Shown here in pieces: positions 25,763 through 34,614 of a stretch of DNA of 64,000 bases. The notes beneath the pieces were generated by a model that did not search any database, was not told the origin of the DNA, and worked only from the letters and a program-made list of their open reading frames with translations. This stretch comes from Dyella sp. OK004 (lineage in GTDB: Bacteria > Pseudomonadota > Gammaproteobacteria > Xanthomonadales > Rhodanobacteraceae). Position 1 is the first letter of the stretch; the number at the start of each line of letters is the position of its first letter. The position numbers and the translations under genes were made by a program. Location of the stretch: positions 639,469 through 703,468 of the forward strand of contig NZ_FOZI01000001.1 of assembly GCF_900114495.1 (NCBI RefSeq), given 5' to 3'.

Positions 25763-27049
25763 ATGCCCCAGACCCTTCCCTCTTCGCATCCCGACGCGCC
25801 AGACGCCAATGCCTTCCTTGACGGCGTGGATCTGCGTCGTCTCGCCGAGCGCCTGCCCACACCCTTTCACGCTTACTCCGCGAATGCGATCCGTCAGCGC
25901 ATCGCCGGTCTGCAACAGGCTCTGCACAGTCTCGACGCCACCCTCTGCTACGCGGTGAAGGCCAACTCCACCCTGGCCATCCTGCAACTGATGGCCGAGG
26001 CCGGTGTCGGCGCCGACATCGTGTCTTCCGGGGAGCTATGGCGCAGCCTGCACGCCGGCATTCCCGCGGAGCGCATCGTGTTTTCCGGCGTCGGCAAGAC
26101 CGAGCAGGAAATCGCCGAAGCGCTCGCCGCCGGCATCCTGCGCTTCAACGTCGAATCGATCGACGAACTGCACATGCTGCAACGTCTCGCCAGCGCCCTG
26201 CACATTAACGCTCGCGCCGCAGTGCGCATCAATCCGGACGTGGATGCACAAACCCACGCGAAAATCTCCACAGGCAAGGCCGAAAACAAATTCGGCGTGA
26301 GCATCGCCGAAGCACGGCGCTGGTTCGCCGATGCAGGCCAACTCACCCATGTGCGACTGGATGGGCTGCATGTGCATATCGGCTCGCAGATTCTCAGCGT
26401 CGAGCCGTTCCGTCTGGCGCTTTGGCGCGTCGCTGCGTTCTGGCGCGAGCTGGAAGCCAATGGCCACGCCATCGCCAGCATCGATGTCGGCGGTGGCCTG
26501 GGCGTGTGCTATCGCGCCGGGCAGGATCATCCGGTGGCGCCGGCCGACTACACCGCAGCGATCCGCGACGCGCTGGCCGACTTCCGCGGTCGCATCCTGC
26601 TCGAACCTGGCCGCTACCTGGTGGCCGAGGCGGGTGTGTTGTTGACGCGGGTGATCCGCATCAAACACGGCGAGCGACAAAACTTCCTGGTACTCGACGC
26701 CGCCATGAACGACCTGCTGCGCCCCAGCCTCTACGACGCCTGGCACGACATCGTCCCGTTGGTCGATGGCCAGCGAAAGCGTACGCATTACGACGTGGTC
26801 GGCCCGGTCTGCGAAACCGGCGATACCTTCGCGCGCGATCGCGAACTGCTCGAGTTGCGACCCGGCGATCTGGTGATGATCCGCGGCACCGGCGCCTATG
26901 GCGCCTCCATGGCTTCAACCTACAACTCGCGCCCGCTCGCGGCCGAGGTGCTGCTGGACCAGGGCCGGCATGCCATAGTGCGGCGCAGGCAGCGTTTCGA
27001 AGACATGGTCGCCGGCGAGCAGCCGGCCCGGGACTGGGACATCGCATGA
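25763..27049 (+). CDS. lysA: Diaminopimelate decarboxylase (fold-type III PLP enzyme)
   Basis: A 428-residue decarboxylase. PLP lysine is Lys66 in 'LCYAVKANSTLAIL'; other family motifs are 'GADIVSSGELWRSL', 'LDGLHVHIGSQI', 'SIDVGGGLGV', 'ILLEPGRYLVAEAGVLLTRV' and 'GPVCETGDTFARDR' with the Cys from the partner subunit. These match DAP decarboxylases, which convert meso-DAP to lysine. In this operon it could use meso-DAP freed from murein peptides instead of, or as well as, biosynthetic DAP. Other group IV decarboxylases are less likely given the motif match. It overlaps the dipeptidase start by four bases. Confidence 0.85.
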   Translation: MPQTLPSSHPDAPDANAFLDGVDLRRLAERLPTPFHAYSANAIRQRIAGLQQALHSLDATLCYAVKANSTLAILQLMAEAGVGADIVSSGELWRSLHAGIPAERIVFSGVGKTEQEIAEALAAGILRFNVESIDELHMLQRLASALHINARAAVRINPDVDAQTHAKISTGKAENKFGVSIAEARRWFADAGQLTHVRLDGLHVHIGSQILSVEPFRLALWRVAAFWRELEANGHAIASIDVGGGLGVCYRAGQDHPVAPADYTAAIRDALADFRGRILLEPGRYLVAEAGVLLTRVIRIKHGERQNFLVLDAAMNDLLRPSLYDAWHDIVPLVDGQRKRTHYDVVGPVCETGDTFARDRELLELRPGDLVMIRGTGAYGASMASTYNSRPLAAEVLLDQGRHAIVRRRQRFEDMVAGEQPARDWDIA

Positions 27050-28269
27050 AGATCTGGCGCACGAAGGCTTCGCGTATCGGCATCGCATTCGCACCGCTTC
27101 TCGCCTGCTGGAGCATCGGCGTCCAGGCACAGCAAGATCCACCGATCACCATCGATACCCATGTGGATATCCCCCTGGCGTATATGCGCGAGGCGCGCTT
27201 CGATGCAGGCAAGGACACGCCACTGCGCGTCGACTTGGGCAAGATGGAGCGCGGCGGCCTCAATGCCGTGTTCTTCGTGATCTATGTGGAACAAGGCCCG
27301 TTGACGGCCGAGGGCTATGCCAAAGCCGTGGCGCAGGCCAGGCAGAAATACGACGATATCGATCTGCTGGTGAAGCGCTACCCACAGCGTATCCGGCTCG
27401 CCACCACGCCCGAACAGGTGCTGGTCAACCGCAAGGCCGGCAAGCTGTCGGCGATGATCGGTATCGAGAACGGCTACTCGCTGGGCCACGATCTGAAGAA
27501 CCTCGACGTGGCCTTCGCGCGCGGCGCCCGCTATATCGGCCTGACCCACGTCGGCCATAACGATCTGTGCACCAGCTCCATGCCCACCGCCGACCTGGGC
27601 GATCCACCGCTCAGCGATGCGGGCCTCAGCCCGTTTGGCCGCAGCGTGGTCGAGCGCGCCAACCAGCTGGGCATGATGATCGATATCTCGCATAGCTCCG
27701 ATGCTTGTGTGCGCGATGTGCTGCAGGTATCGAAGGCGCCGATCATCGCCTCGCACTCCGCCGCGCATGCGCTGATCAATCACCCGCGCAACCTGCCCGA
27801 CGATCTGTTGCGCGCCATCGCGGCCAAAGGCGGCGTGGTGCAGGCCGTGGCGTACAAAGGCTTCCTGAAACTCGACCCCGGTCGCGAGCTGGCTGAGAAG
27901 GCATTGCAGGCGCAGGTAGCAAAACAGGCCGGCGACAAGAGCTACGACAGCGAGAAGCACGATTTCCTGCCCGCTTATGTGGAAGGCATGCGCCGCATCG
28001 ATGCAGCCTTCCCGCTGCCCACGCTGAACGACTACGTGGCGCATATCCGCCATATGGTCGATGTCGCTGGCATCGATCACGTCGGCATTGCCTCCGACTT
28101 CGACGGCGGCGGCGGTATCGATGGCTGGCAGGACGCCACCGAAACCCGCAACGTCACCGCAGCACTGCGCCGCCATGGTTTTAGCGACAACGACATCGCC
28201 AAGCTGTGGGGCGGCAACCTGCTGCGCGTATGGCGTGCGGTGGAACAGGATGCCGATGCGCATCGCTAA
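27046..28269 (+). CDS. Secreted membrane dipeptidase (renal dipeptidase family, M19)
   Basis: A 407-residue zinc dipeptidase with a signal peptide (to about residue 28). Metal and catalytic motifs of family M19 are present: 'TIDTHVDIPLAY' (HxD), 'MIGIENGYSLG' (bridging Glu), 'YIGLTHVGHNDLC', 'IDISHSSDACV' and 'IIASHSAAHAL' (two metal His), and 'HVGIASDFDGGGG' near the C-terminus. M19 enzymes cleave dipeptides with either L or D C-terminal residues and some act on beta-lactams. It is an obvious candidate for splitting L-Ala-D/L-Glu or other L,D dipeptides in the periplasm. ATG overlaps the decarboxylase stop. Confidence 0.93.
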   Translation: MKIWRTKASRIGIAFAPLLACWSIGVQAQQDPPITIDTHVDIPLAYMREARFDAGKDTPLRVDLGKMERGGLNAVFFVIYVEQGPLTAEGYAKAVAQARQKYDDIDLLVKRYPQRIRLATTPEQVLVNRKAGKLSAMIGIENGYSLGHDLKNLDVAFARGARYIGLTHVGHNDLCTSSMPTADLGDPPLSDAGLSPFGRSVVERANQLGMMIDISHSSDACVRDVLQVSKAPIIASHSAAHALINHPRNLPDDLLRAIAAKGGVVQAVAYKGFLKLDPGRELAEKALQAQVAKQAGDKSYDSEKHDFLPAYVEGMRRIDAAFPLPTLNDYVAHIRHMVDVAGIDHVGIASDFDGGGGIDGWQDATETRNVTAALRRHGFSDNDIAKLWGGNLLRVWRAVEQDADAHR

Positions 28270-29797
28270 GCGGTGGCTGGCCGTCGCGCTGGCCCTGGCG
28301 ACGGGATTGGCTCACGCGCAGACGCCGAAGGAAACCTTCGACCCGCTGATTGATGCGGTGATGGCACGTTATCGCCTGCCCGGTCTTGCGGTGGGGGTAA
28401 TCGACCATGGCGAAGTGATCTACAAGCGCACCGCTGGCGAACTCGCGCGCGGCTCCGGCCAGCCGGTGACGCCGGATGCGTTGTTCAAAATCGCCTCCAA
28501 CAGCAAGGCCATGACCGCGACTCTGCTCGCGCGGCTGGTCCAGCAGGGCAAGCTGCGCTGGGACGATCCGGTAACGCGCTACCTGCCTGCCTTCCGCATG
28601 TTCGATCCGTGGGTGACGCAGCACATGCAGGTCGGCGACCTGCTGACGCATCGCAGCGGCCTGCGCGAAGGTGCCGGCGATCTGATGCTATGGCCGGAAC
28701 CGAACCACTTCACCCGCACCGACATCGTCTCTGCGCTGGCCTGGCTGAAGCCGGCCTACAGCTTTCGCGCCGGTTACGCCTACGACAACTTGCTCTACGT
28801 CGTCGCGGGTGAAGTCGCCGCTGTGGCGGGTGGCGCTCCGTACGAAACACTGTTGAAGCGCGAGGTCTTCGAGCCGCTGGGACTCTCGCGCTGCCAGGTA
28901 GGTGAATGGCGGCGCGATGCGATGGCGCCGGTCGCGCTCCCGCATGCGAAGCGCGACGACGCGTATATGCCTTCCTTACCAGACGATCCGGTCGTGCATG
29001 CCAGCACCATGGAAGCCGCGGGCGGTGTGCAGTGCAGTCTCAACGACATGCTGATCTGGGCCCACCAATGGCTGGCGCCGACGCCACAGCAACTGGCCTG
29101 GCTGCCGCAGGCACAGCGCGACAAGCTGTGGACGCCGTACACCCCGATGCCGATCTCCGCGCAACGTCGCGCCTGGGACGGCACGCGCCTGTACGCCTAT
29201 GGCTACGGCTGGCGCATTGCCGATGTCGACGGCGCACTCACGGTGTCGCACACGGGCACGCTGTCGGGCATGTATTCCGCGCTGTATCTGCTGCCGGATC
29301 GCCAGAGCGGTTTCGTGGTGCTGATCAACGGCGACGCCGATGACGCGCGCACCGTGCTGATCGAAGTGCTGCTCAAGCACTTCACCGCGCAGGACAAGGC
29401 GCGCAGCGTGGCCAGCTATGCCGATGAGCTCGCTGCCAAGGAACACTCCCGGCGCACCTCGCATGTGCCGGACACGTCCACCCGGCGCCCCGCTTCAGCC
29501 ACCGAGTTACGCAGCCAGCTGGGCGTGTGGCGCGACCCGTGGTTCGGCGATATCACACTCTGCCCGCGCGACGGCGGCGTGATTTTTGCGGCCGCCAAGT
29601 CGCCTCGATTGCGCGGCCCCGTGATGCGCGTGGGTCAGCGCTATCTGGTGCAGTGGGAACACGGCGATGAAGAGGCTTGGCTAGCGCCGCCCACCGGCAA
29701 GACCGGCCTGCTGCATTTAAGCAAGATCGATCCCGATGCGGACTTCAGCTACGACTATGAAGACCTCGCCTTCAAGCATGTGCGCGGCTGTGAATAG
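28256..29797 (+). CDS. Serine hydrolase, penicillin-binding/class C beta-lactamase-like, with C-terminal extra domain
   Basis: A 513-residue secreted protein (signal peptide to about residue 21). The catalytic triad motifs of S12-type serine hydrolases are there: Ser81-x-x-Lys84 ('IASNSKAMTATLLARL'), Tyr-x-Asn in 'YAYDNLLYVVAGEV' and His-Thr-Gly in 'VSHTGTLSGMYSAL'. About 100 residues after this form an additional C-terminal domain of the type found in many bacterial serine hydrolases. Possible activities are D-aminopeptidase, D,D-carboxypeptidase or esterase. Start at 28256 follows AGGA by five bases and lies inside the end of the dipeptidase gene, so the two are coupled. Confidence 0.85.
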   Translation: MRIAKRWLAVALALATGLAHAQTPKETFDPLIDAVMARYRLPGLAVGVIDHGEVIYKRTAGELARGSGQPVTPDALFKIASNSKAMTATLLARLVQQGKLRWDDPVTRYLPAFRMFDPWVTQHMQVGDLLTHRSGLREGAGDLMLWPEPNHFTRTDIVSALAWLKPAYSFRAGYAYDNLLYVVAGEVAAVAGGAPYETLLKREVFEPLGLSRCQVGEWRRDAMAPVALPHAKRDDAYMPSLPDDPVVHASTMEAAGGVQCSLNDMLIWAHQWLAPTPQQLAWLPQAQRDKLWTPYTPMPISAQRRAWDGTRLYAYGYGWRIADVDGALTVSHTGTLSGMYSALYLLPDRQSGFVVLINGDADDARTVLIEVLLKHFTAQDKARSVASYADELAAKEHSRRTSHVPDTSTRRPASATELRSQLGVWRDPWFGDITLCPRDGGVIFAAAKSPRLRGPVMRVGQRYLVQWEHGDEEAWLAPPTGKTGLLHLSKIDPDADFSYDYEDLAFKHVRGCE

Positions 29798-30515
29798 GCA
29801 TACGCGCTTCCGCTGGCTCACTGTGGTGGCAATGACCGTCCTTACCAGCGGCTGTGCTACGCAAGCTGACAAGCCACCACTCGCCACAGGCACGCTGGCG
29901 GCAGCGGGACTGGTGGATGTCCGCAGCCTGGTGCCGGATATCAGCGAAAACATCAAATACGCCGGCAGCGACAATTTCGTCGGCGCGCCGGTGGACGGCT
30001 ACGAGTCACCGAAATGCTATCTGCTGCGTCCGGCGGCGGAAGCACTGCAACGAGTCGAGCTGGCCTTGCGCGCGAACCATCAACGCCTGCTGCTGTGGGA
30101 TTGCTATCGCCCCGCGCGCGCTGTGCGGCATTTCGTGCGCTGGGGCGGCGATCTCGCCGACCAGCGCACCAAGGCCGCGCACTATCCGCACCTGGACAAG
30201 CGCATGCTGCTCGGCGACTACATCGCGCCGCGTTCCGGCCATAGCCGCGGCGCCACGCTGGACTTGACGCTGATGCAATGCGATGCCGGCGGCGATCATT
30301 GCGAACCGCTCGATATGGGCACGCCGTTCGACTACTTCGACCCGCTTGCCAACACCGACTCGCCCGTCGTCACCGCCGCGCAGCGCGCGAATCGCGACCG
30401 CCTGCGCGATGCCATGACGCGCGGCGGCTTCCGCAACTATCCGTTCGAGTGGTGGCATTACACGCTCAACCCCGAGCCATCGCCTGACACCTACTACGAC
30501 TTGCCCGTGCGCTGA
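29778..30515 (+). CDS. D-Ala-D-Ala dipeptidase (VanX/DdpX, M15D) lipoprotein
   Basis: A 245-residue zinc dipeptidase. The motifs of VanX are exact: 'SGHSRGATLDLTL' with His155 and Asp162, and 'EWWHYTLN' with Glu224 and His227. The N-terminus is a lipoprotein signal with lipobox LTSGC, so it should act from the periplasmic face. VanX/DdpX hydrolyses D-Ala-D-Ala; outside vancomycin resistance these enzymes let bacteria use D-Ala-D-Ala from murein as a nutrient. No vanH, vanA or vanRS is nearby, so resistance is unlikely. The start may instead be GTG at 29790. It overlaps the preceding serine hydrolase gene. Confidence 0.93.
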   Translation: MCAAVNRHTRFRWLTVVAMTVLTSGCATQADKPPLATGTLAAAGLVDVRSLVPDISENIKYAGSDNFVGAPVDGYESPKCYLLRPAAEALQRVELALRANHQRLLLWDCYRPARAVRHFVRWGGDLADQRTKAAHYPHLDKRMLLGDYIAPRSGHSRGATLDLTLMQCDAGGDHCEPLDMGTPFDYFDPLANTDSPVVTAAQRANRDRLRDAMTRGGFRNYPFEWWHYTLNPEPSPDTYYDLPVR

Positions 30516-30534
30516 GCACGGCTTCGAGGACACC

Positions 30535-31578
30535 ATGCGTTCCATCATCCGCCTGCTCGCCTCGCTACTCCTCCTCGGCTCCACCGGTGTCCGCGCCGAC
30601 AACGCCGACACACTGATGCAGCGCTACACCGGAAAAGTGCCAGGTGCCTCGCTGCTGGTGCTCAAGGACGGCAAGCCGGTGCTGCGCAAGGCCTACGGCT
30701 ACGCCAATCTCGAAAGCGACGAGGCAGCGACGCCGGCCACCAATTACCGGCTGGCCTCGGTCAGCAAGCAATTCACCGCGGCAGCGATCCTTCTGCTGGC
30801 GGAAGACGGCAAGCTGAAGCTCGATGATTCGGTGCGCCGCTGGTTGCCATCACTGCCCGCCACCGACCAGGCGATCACCCTTCATCACCTGCTCTCGCAC
30901 AGCTCCGGCCTGATCGATTACGAAGATCTGATTCCGCCCGGCACGACCGCTCAACTCAACGACAACGATGTGCTGCGCATGCTCTCCGCCGAAAACCGCA
31001 GCTACTTTGCGCCCGGCACGAGCTATCGCTATAGCAACAGCGGCTACGTGCTGCTCGGGCTGATCGTGGAGCGCGCCTCCGGCCAGCGCCTGCCGGAGTT
31101 CCTGCGTCAGCGCATCTTCGAACCGCTGCATATGGACCACACCCTGCTGCGCGAACCCAGTGGCCCCGAGCCCGCGCACCGCGCCTTCGGCTACAGCGAA
31201 ACGGACGGCAAGTGGACCCGCACCGACCAGGACCTGACCAGCGCCACGCGCGGCGACGGCGGCGTCTACGCTTCCATTGACGATCTCGCGAGCTGGGACG
31301 CGGCGCTATACGACCATCGCCTGCTCAGCGACGCCTCACGCAAACTCGCTTTCGCCGCACAGAACAAGGTCAACGGCGAGGACGACGTCGATGCCTACGG
31401 CTACGGCTGGCGAATCCACGGCGACGTGCGCTGGCACTCCGGCGAAAGCATCGGCTTTCGCAACGTGATCGTGCGCTGGCCGAAACACCACGTGACGGTG
31501 ATCCTGCTCAGCAATCGCAACGATCCCGAGCCGTATCGCACCGCGCTTGCTGTCGCGCAACCATTTCTTGGCCACTGA
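30535..31578 (+). CDS. Serine hydrolase, beta-lactamase family (second copy)
   Basis: A 347-residue secreted serine hydrolase (signal peptide about residues 1-21). Motifs: Ser75-x-x-Lys78 in 'LASVSKQFTAAAIL', Tyr-x-Asn in 'YRYSNSGYVLLGLIV', and His-Ser-Gly in 'RWHSGESIGFRN'. It is shorter than the copy at 28256 and has no extra C-terminal domain, so it is not a recent duplicate. GAGGA four bases before the ATG is a good ribosome site. The family includes D,D-peptidases, D-aminopeptidases and esterases; its place next to VanX suggests a D-Ala-containing peptide, but no residue proves it. Confidence 0.85.
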   Translation: MRSIIRLLASLLLLGSTGVRADNADTLMQRYTGKVPGASLLVLKDGKPVLRKAYGYANLESDEAATPATNYRLASVSKQFTAAAILLLAEDGKLKLDDSVRRWLPSLPATDQAITLHHLLSHSSGLIDYEDLIPPGTTAQLNDNDVLRMLSAENRSYFAPGTSYRYSNSGYVLLGLIVERASGQRLPEFLRQRIFEPLHMDHTLLREPSGPEPAHRAFGYSETDGKWTRTDQDLTSATRGDGGVYASIDDLASWDAALYDHRLLSDASRKLAFAAQNKVNGEDDVDAYGYGWRIHGDVRWHSGESIGFRNVIVRWPKHHVTVILLSNRNDPEPYRTALAVAQPFLGH

Positions 31579-31630
31579 TCTTACGAAGCATGCGCTACGC
31601 TCGATGACCTGTCCCCACAGGAGCATCGCC

Positions 31631-32644
31631 ATGCATCGCGCCCTTATCGCCACTGGATTGATCGCCGCGTTGTCGGTCGCTTCCGTGAGCCACGCGGAGA
31701 ACACAGCCAAAGTGGCCGATCTCGGTGCGCGCCTGGAACGCTATGACTATCCCTATCCCGTGCATGAGTTCGCCGTGCAGAACCAGGGCCAATCCCTGCA
31801 GATGGCCTATATGGATCTGCAACCAGCGAAGCCCAACGGCCATGCCGTCGTACTGCTGCATGGCAAAAACTTCTGCGCACCGTATTGGACCGCCACCGCC
31901 GAACGTCTGCGCGACCATGGCTACCGCGTGGTGGTGCCGGACCAGATCGGCTTCTGCAAATCCTCCAAGCTGCGCGGCTATCAATACAGCCTGCACCAGC
32001 TGGCAGCGAACACCCATGCCCTGCTAGCAAGCCTTGGCCTCGACAAGGCGATCGTGGTTGCGCACTCCATGGGTGGCATGGTCGGTTCGCGCTATGCGCT
32101 GATGTTTCCGCAATCAGTCGAAAAACTGGTGCTAGTCGATCCGATCGGCCTGGAAGACTGGAAGGCCAAGGGCGTGCCCTGGCGCAGCGTGGACGACTGG
32201 TACCGGAACGAGCTCAAGACCAGCGCCGCCAGCATCAAGGCCTATCAACTGAAGAGCTACTACGACGGCCACTGGAAACCCGACTACGACCGCTGGGTGA
32301 ACCTGCAGGCCGGGCAATACGAAGGTGAAGGACGCGAGACCTCGGCCTGGGCCGGCGCACTTACCTACGACATGATCTACACCCAACCGGTGATCTACGA
32401 GTTCCCCCAGATCAAAGTGCCCACCGTGCTGATCATCGGCCAGCGCGACCGCACCGCGCTCGGCCGGGACATCGCCCCGCCCTCCGTTGCTGCCACGCTC
32501 GGCGACTATCCGGTGCTGGGAAAGCAGGCGGCGCAGGCGATTCCCGGCGCCCGCCTGATCCCGCTCGACGGTTTGGGTCACTCACCGATGCTTGAAGCGC
32601 CGGACCGGTTCTACCGGGCACTCGACGACGCCTTGGGCGACTGA
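31631..32644 (+). CDS. Secreted alpha/beta hydrolase
   Basis: A 337-residue alpha/beta hydrolase with a signal peptide (cleavage after ...VSHA). The oxyanion segment is 'AVVLLHGKNFCAPYW', the nucleophile Ser146 lies in 'VVAHSMGGMVGSRYAL', the acid is likely in 'VLIIGQRDRTALG', and the His in 'DGLGHSPMLEAPD'. This is the architecture of proline iminopeptidase-like and haloperoxidase-like hydrolases, so a peptidase or esterase role is open. The ATG at 31631 follows AGGAG by eight bases. It continues the row of periplasmic hydrolases in this operon. Confidence 0.85.
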   Translation: MHRALIATGLIAALSVASVSHAENTAKVADLGARLERYDYPYPVHEFAVQNQGQSLQMAYMDLQPAKPNGHAVVLLHGKNFCAPYWTATAERLRDHGYRVVVPDQIGFCKSSKLRGYQYSLHQLAANTHALLASLGLDKAIVVAHSMGGMVGSRYALMFPQSVEKLVLVDPIGLEDWKAKGVPWRSVDDWYRNELKTSAASIKAYQLKSYYDGHWKPDYDRWVNLQAGQYEGEGRETSAWAGALTYDMIYTQPVIYEFPQIKVPTVLIIGQRDRTALGRDIAPPSVAATLGDYPVLGKQAAQAIPGARLIPLDGLGHSPMLEAPDRFYRALDDALGD

Positions 32645-32820
32645 TCGAAACCATGACGAAATGCATCATCCAGCGATGGAAAAGCCACCTCGCGCGGACG
32701 TACCATGGCTCACGAGGGGCGACGCCCTCGACGAATGCTTCGCCACGGTGGGTCCGGCGAACCCAGACGAGCAGCATGTCTATCCACAGCACCGACTTCG
32801 ACGGCTTGGAGAGAACATCA

Positions 32821-33233
32821 TGCGCTACACGTTATTCGAGAAACACAGAGACGAGGTCATCCTTGTCGCCCGCATTCTCTTGATGATCCTGTTCGTGAAG
32901 TTCGGCTGGTCCAAGGTCATCGGCTTCTCGGGCACCGTGACCTATATGGCCTCGGCCGGCCTGCCGGCGCCGACGCTATCGACGATCATCGCCATCGTGA
33001 TGGAATTCGCGGTGGGCATCGCGCTGGCACTCGGCTACTTCACGCGGCCGCTAGCGCTGATCCTCGCGGTGTATACCTTCGCCACGGCACTCATCGGCCA
33101 TCCGTACTGGAACATGTCGGGAGACATGCAGTACATGGCGATGATCAACTTCTACAAGAACATCAGCATCGTGGGCGGACTCTTGCTGCTGTGCGCAATC
33201 GGCCCGGGAAAGTATTCCCTCGACAAACGCTGA
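32821..33233 (+). CDS. DoxX family membrane protein
   Basis: A 137-residue inner-membrane protein with four transmembrane helices and DoxX-family features ('RILLMILFVKFGWSKVIGFS', 'MASAGLPAPTLSTIIAIVME', 'LGYFTRPLALILAVYTFATA'). DoxX proteins are linked to redox homeostasis or quinone-related processes in some bacteria, but the function is usually unknown. GGAGAG six bases before the ATG supports the start. The 176 bases between this gene and the alpha/beta hydrolase hold no credible reading frame, so it may or may not belong to the same operon. Confidence 0.83.
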
Positions 33234-33294
33234 CGCGGCACGTCTTCACGCTGGGAGCGGCGACACCGGACACGATGCCGCCGCACCTCCGGCA

Positions 33295-34002
33295 TCAGGA
33301 TGCCGCTGGACGCACCGCCGTGCAGCTCGCGCCCTGGCATTCGATATGAATGGGCTCTGCGCCAGGGCACTCCGACTCAAGCAACGCCCTTTCGCCTTCC
33401 GCCATCAGCACGCGCAGGCTGCGCTCGCAACGCTGTGCGGCCGCCACGTTCTGCGCGGCATTGAACATGCCCGGGCTGATACGGCGATCCAGGCTCGCCA
33501 GACCACCTGACGGAGGCTGCGCGCCGACCGGCGCCTGACCCTGGACGTCCGTCGCGCCCATCCCGCTACCGCCAGCCGCAGGTGTTACAACCATCGCATC
33601 GGCAGACTTCGAGTACGAAGTCAGGCTCAGGTGGTCGGGATAGTGATGCGCAGCGCCGTTAGAGAAGTCGACGATGATGCCGATCAAGCCGCCGAACAGA
33701 ATGTTGCCCCACACCATCGGCCGCACATTCGCATGAAACGTCTGCTGCGCGACCTGTGCACCATCCTTGTTGCAACTGATATCCAGCGGCCCACTGGACC
33801 GATGCACCGTCGCCGTAGCAGGCGTCGTCACCCGCACCGTGCCGCGATCATTGGTCAACGTGCAATTGGCGCCGACACTGCTCTGATCCGCGGCATTGGT
33901 ATCCACCGCAACATGCTGATACCGCCCACCCACAATCGTTGCGCACGCCGAAAGACCCAACACACAAACCACCGTGCATCCGTTCTTCAACAGACGATTC
34001 AT
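33295..34002 (-). CDS. Putative lipoprotein of unknown function
   Basis: A 235-residue lipoprotein. The signal ends with the lipobox LGLSAC at residues about 15-20, followed by 'ATIVGGRYQHVAVDTN'. The mature part has 'CTLTNDRGTVRVTTPATATV' and 'DISCNKDG', a pattern of conserved Cys and beta strands seen in small lipoproteins that lack a known role, then a short membrane-like segment 'WGNILFGGLIGIIVDFSNG' and a Cys-rich C-terminus. GGGGAAAG before the ATG fixes the start. It is convergent to doxX. I cannot give it a function. Confidence 0.65.
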   Translation of the reverse strand: MNRLLKNGCTVVCVLGLSACATIVGGRYQHVAVDTNAADQSSVGANCTLTNDRGTVRVTTPATATVHRSSGPLDISCNKDGAQVAQQTFHANVRPMVWGNILFGGLIGIIVDFSNGAAHHYPDHLSLTSYSKSADAMVVTPAAGGSGMGATDVQGQAPVGAQPPSGGLASLDRRISPGMFNAAQNVAAAQRCERSLRVLMAEGERALLESECPGAEPIHIECQGASCTAVRPAAS

Positions 34003-34247
34003 GTCTTTCCCCTGACGATGTCCACCCGCACGTTCACCGGGCCGCCCCCACGGCGTCCGTACGGCGGGGATCAACTGGAGGTCGTGTAGACATCGTGGCC
34101 CGCTTGCACGGGCAGCACGCCAAACCGGCATGCACTCACGCTATGGCGCATCCACCCCCCAATGCATGCGCCGGGGCATTCTTGCAGGAATTGAGGTGCA
34201 AGTTCTTGTGGAAAGGCTTGCCAATAGCTCCATTGAACCGAGCACCC

Positions 34248-34290
34248 ACCCCTCACCCCAACCCTCTCCCCGGAGGGGAGAGGGAGATGT
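34248..34290. repeat. GC-rich dispersed hairpin (type C), copy 1
   Basis: CACCCCAACCCTCTCCCC followed by GGAGGGGAGAGGG makes a hairpin with CTCTCCCC/GGGGAGAG arms. Similar elements occur at 34573-34612 and 38160-38212. They lie in the gene-free stretch 34003-34614; 34003-34247 shows nothing else. Confidence 0.55.
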
Positions 34291-34309
34291 TGCGCTTCGA
34301 TGAGAAATA

Positions 34310-34555
34310 GACGATCAGGCCTGAAGACAACCATCCCGACGCCTGACACTGGAAATGGCGTAGCTACAAAGCACTCCGCCTGCTCTCAGGCCATTTCTCT
34401 TTGGTTACTTTCTCTTTGGGCCAGCAAAGAGAAAGTAACCCGGACCGCGGCAGCGGTTCGGAAGCCCGCGGCAGGCGAGCCAGAGCACGCAGACGCTAAA
34501 ACCAGGCGACAACGCCACTGGATCCCTGCCTGCGCAGGGATGACGAAGTAGGAGG
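34310..34555. repeat. Dispersed 250-base repeat (type B), copy 1
   Basis: The core is a perfect 16-bp hairpin, GGTTACTTTCTCTTTG / CAAAGAGAAAGTAACC (34403-34440, loop GGCCAG), and the right end carries ATCCCTGC / GCAGGGAT. Copies at 38262-38570 and 56802-57050 match over the whole length with scattered differences. No reading frame in it looks real. It lies between the lipoprotein gene and the hypothetical gene starting at 35310. Confidence 0.8.
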
Positions 34556-34572
34556 AAATAGCTCAGGGCCTG

Positions 34573-34612
34573 AACCCTCACCCCAGCCCTCTCCCGCAGG
34601 GAGAAGGAGAAA
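34573..34612. repeat. GC-rich dispersed hairpin (type C), copy 2
   Basis: ACCCTCACCCCAGCCCTCTC followed by CCGCAGGGAGAAGG, the same pattern as at 34248-34290 with a shorter stem. It ends just before the stop codon of the hypothetical gene on the minus strand. Confidence 0.5.
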
Positions 34613-34614
34613 AG

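Noticed and set aside
29778-30515. Vancomycin resistance determinant
   Set aside because: A VanX-like enzyme is present, but no D-lactate ligase, dehydrogenase or VanRS-type pair is nearby, and the surrounding genes point to nutrition.
28256-31578. Recent tandem duplication of the serine hydrolase gene
   Set aside because: The two proteins share only the catalytic motifs; lengths and C-terminal domains differ.
34003-34614. Insertion sequence between the lipoprotein and hypothetical genes
   Set aside because: The region contains hairpin repeats but no transposase frame, terminal inverted repeats or target duplication.
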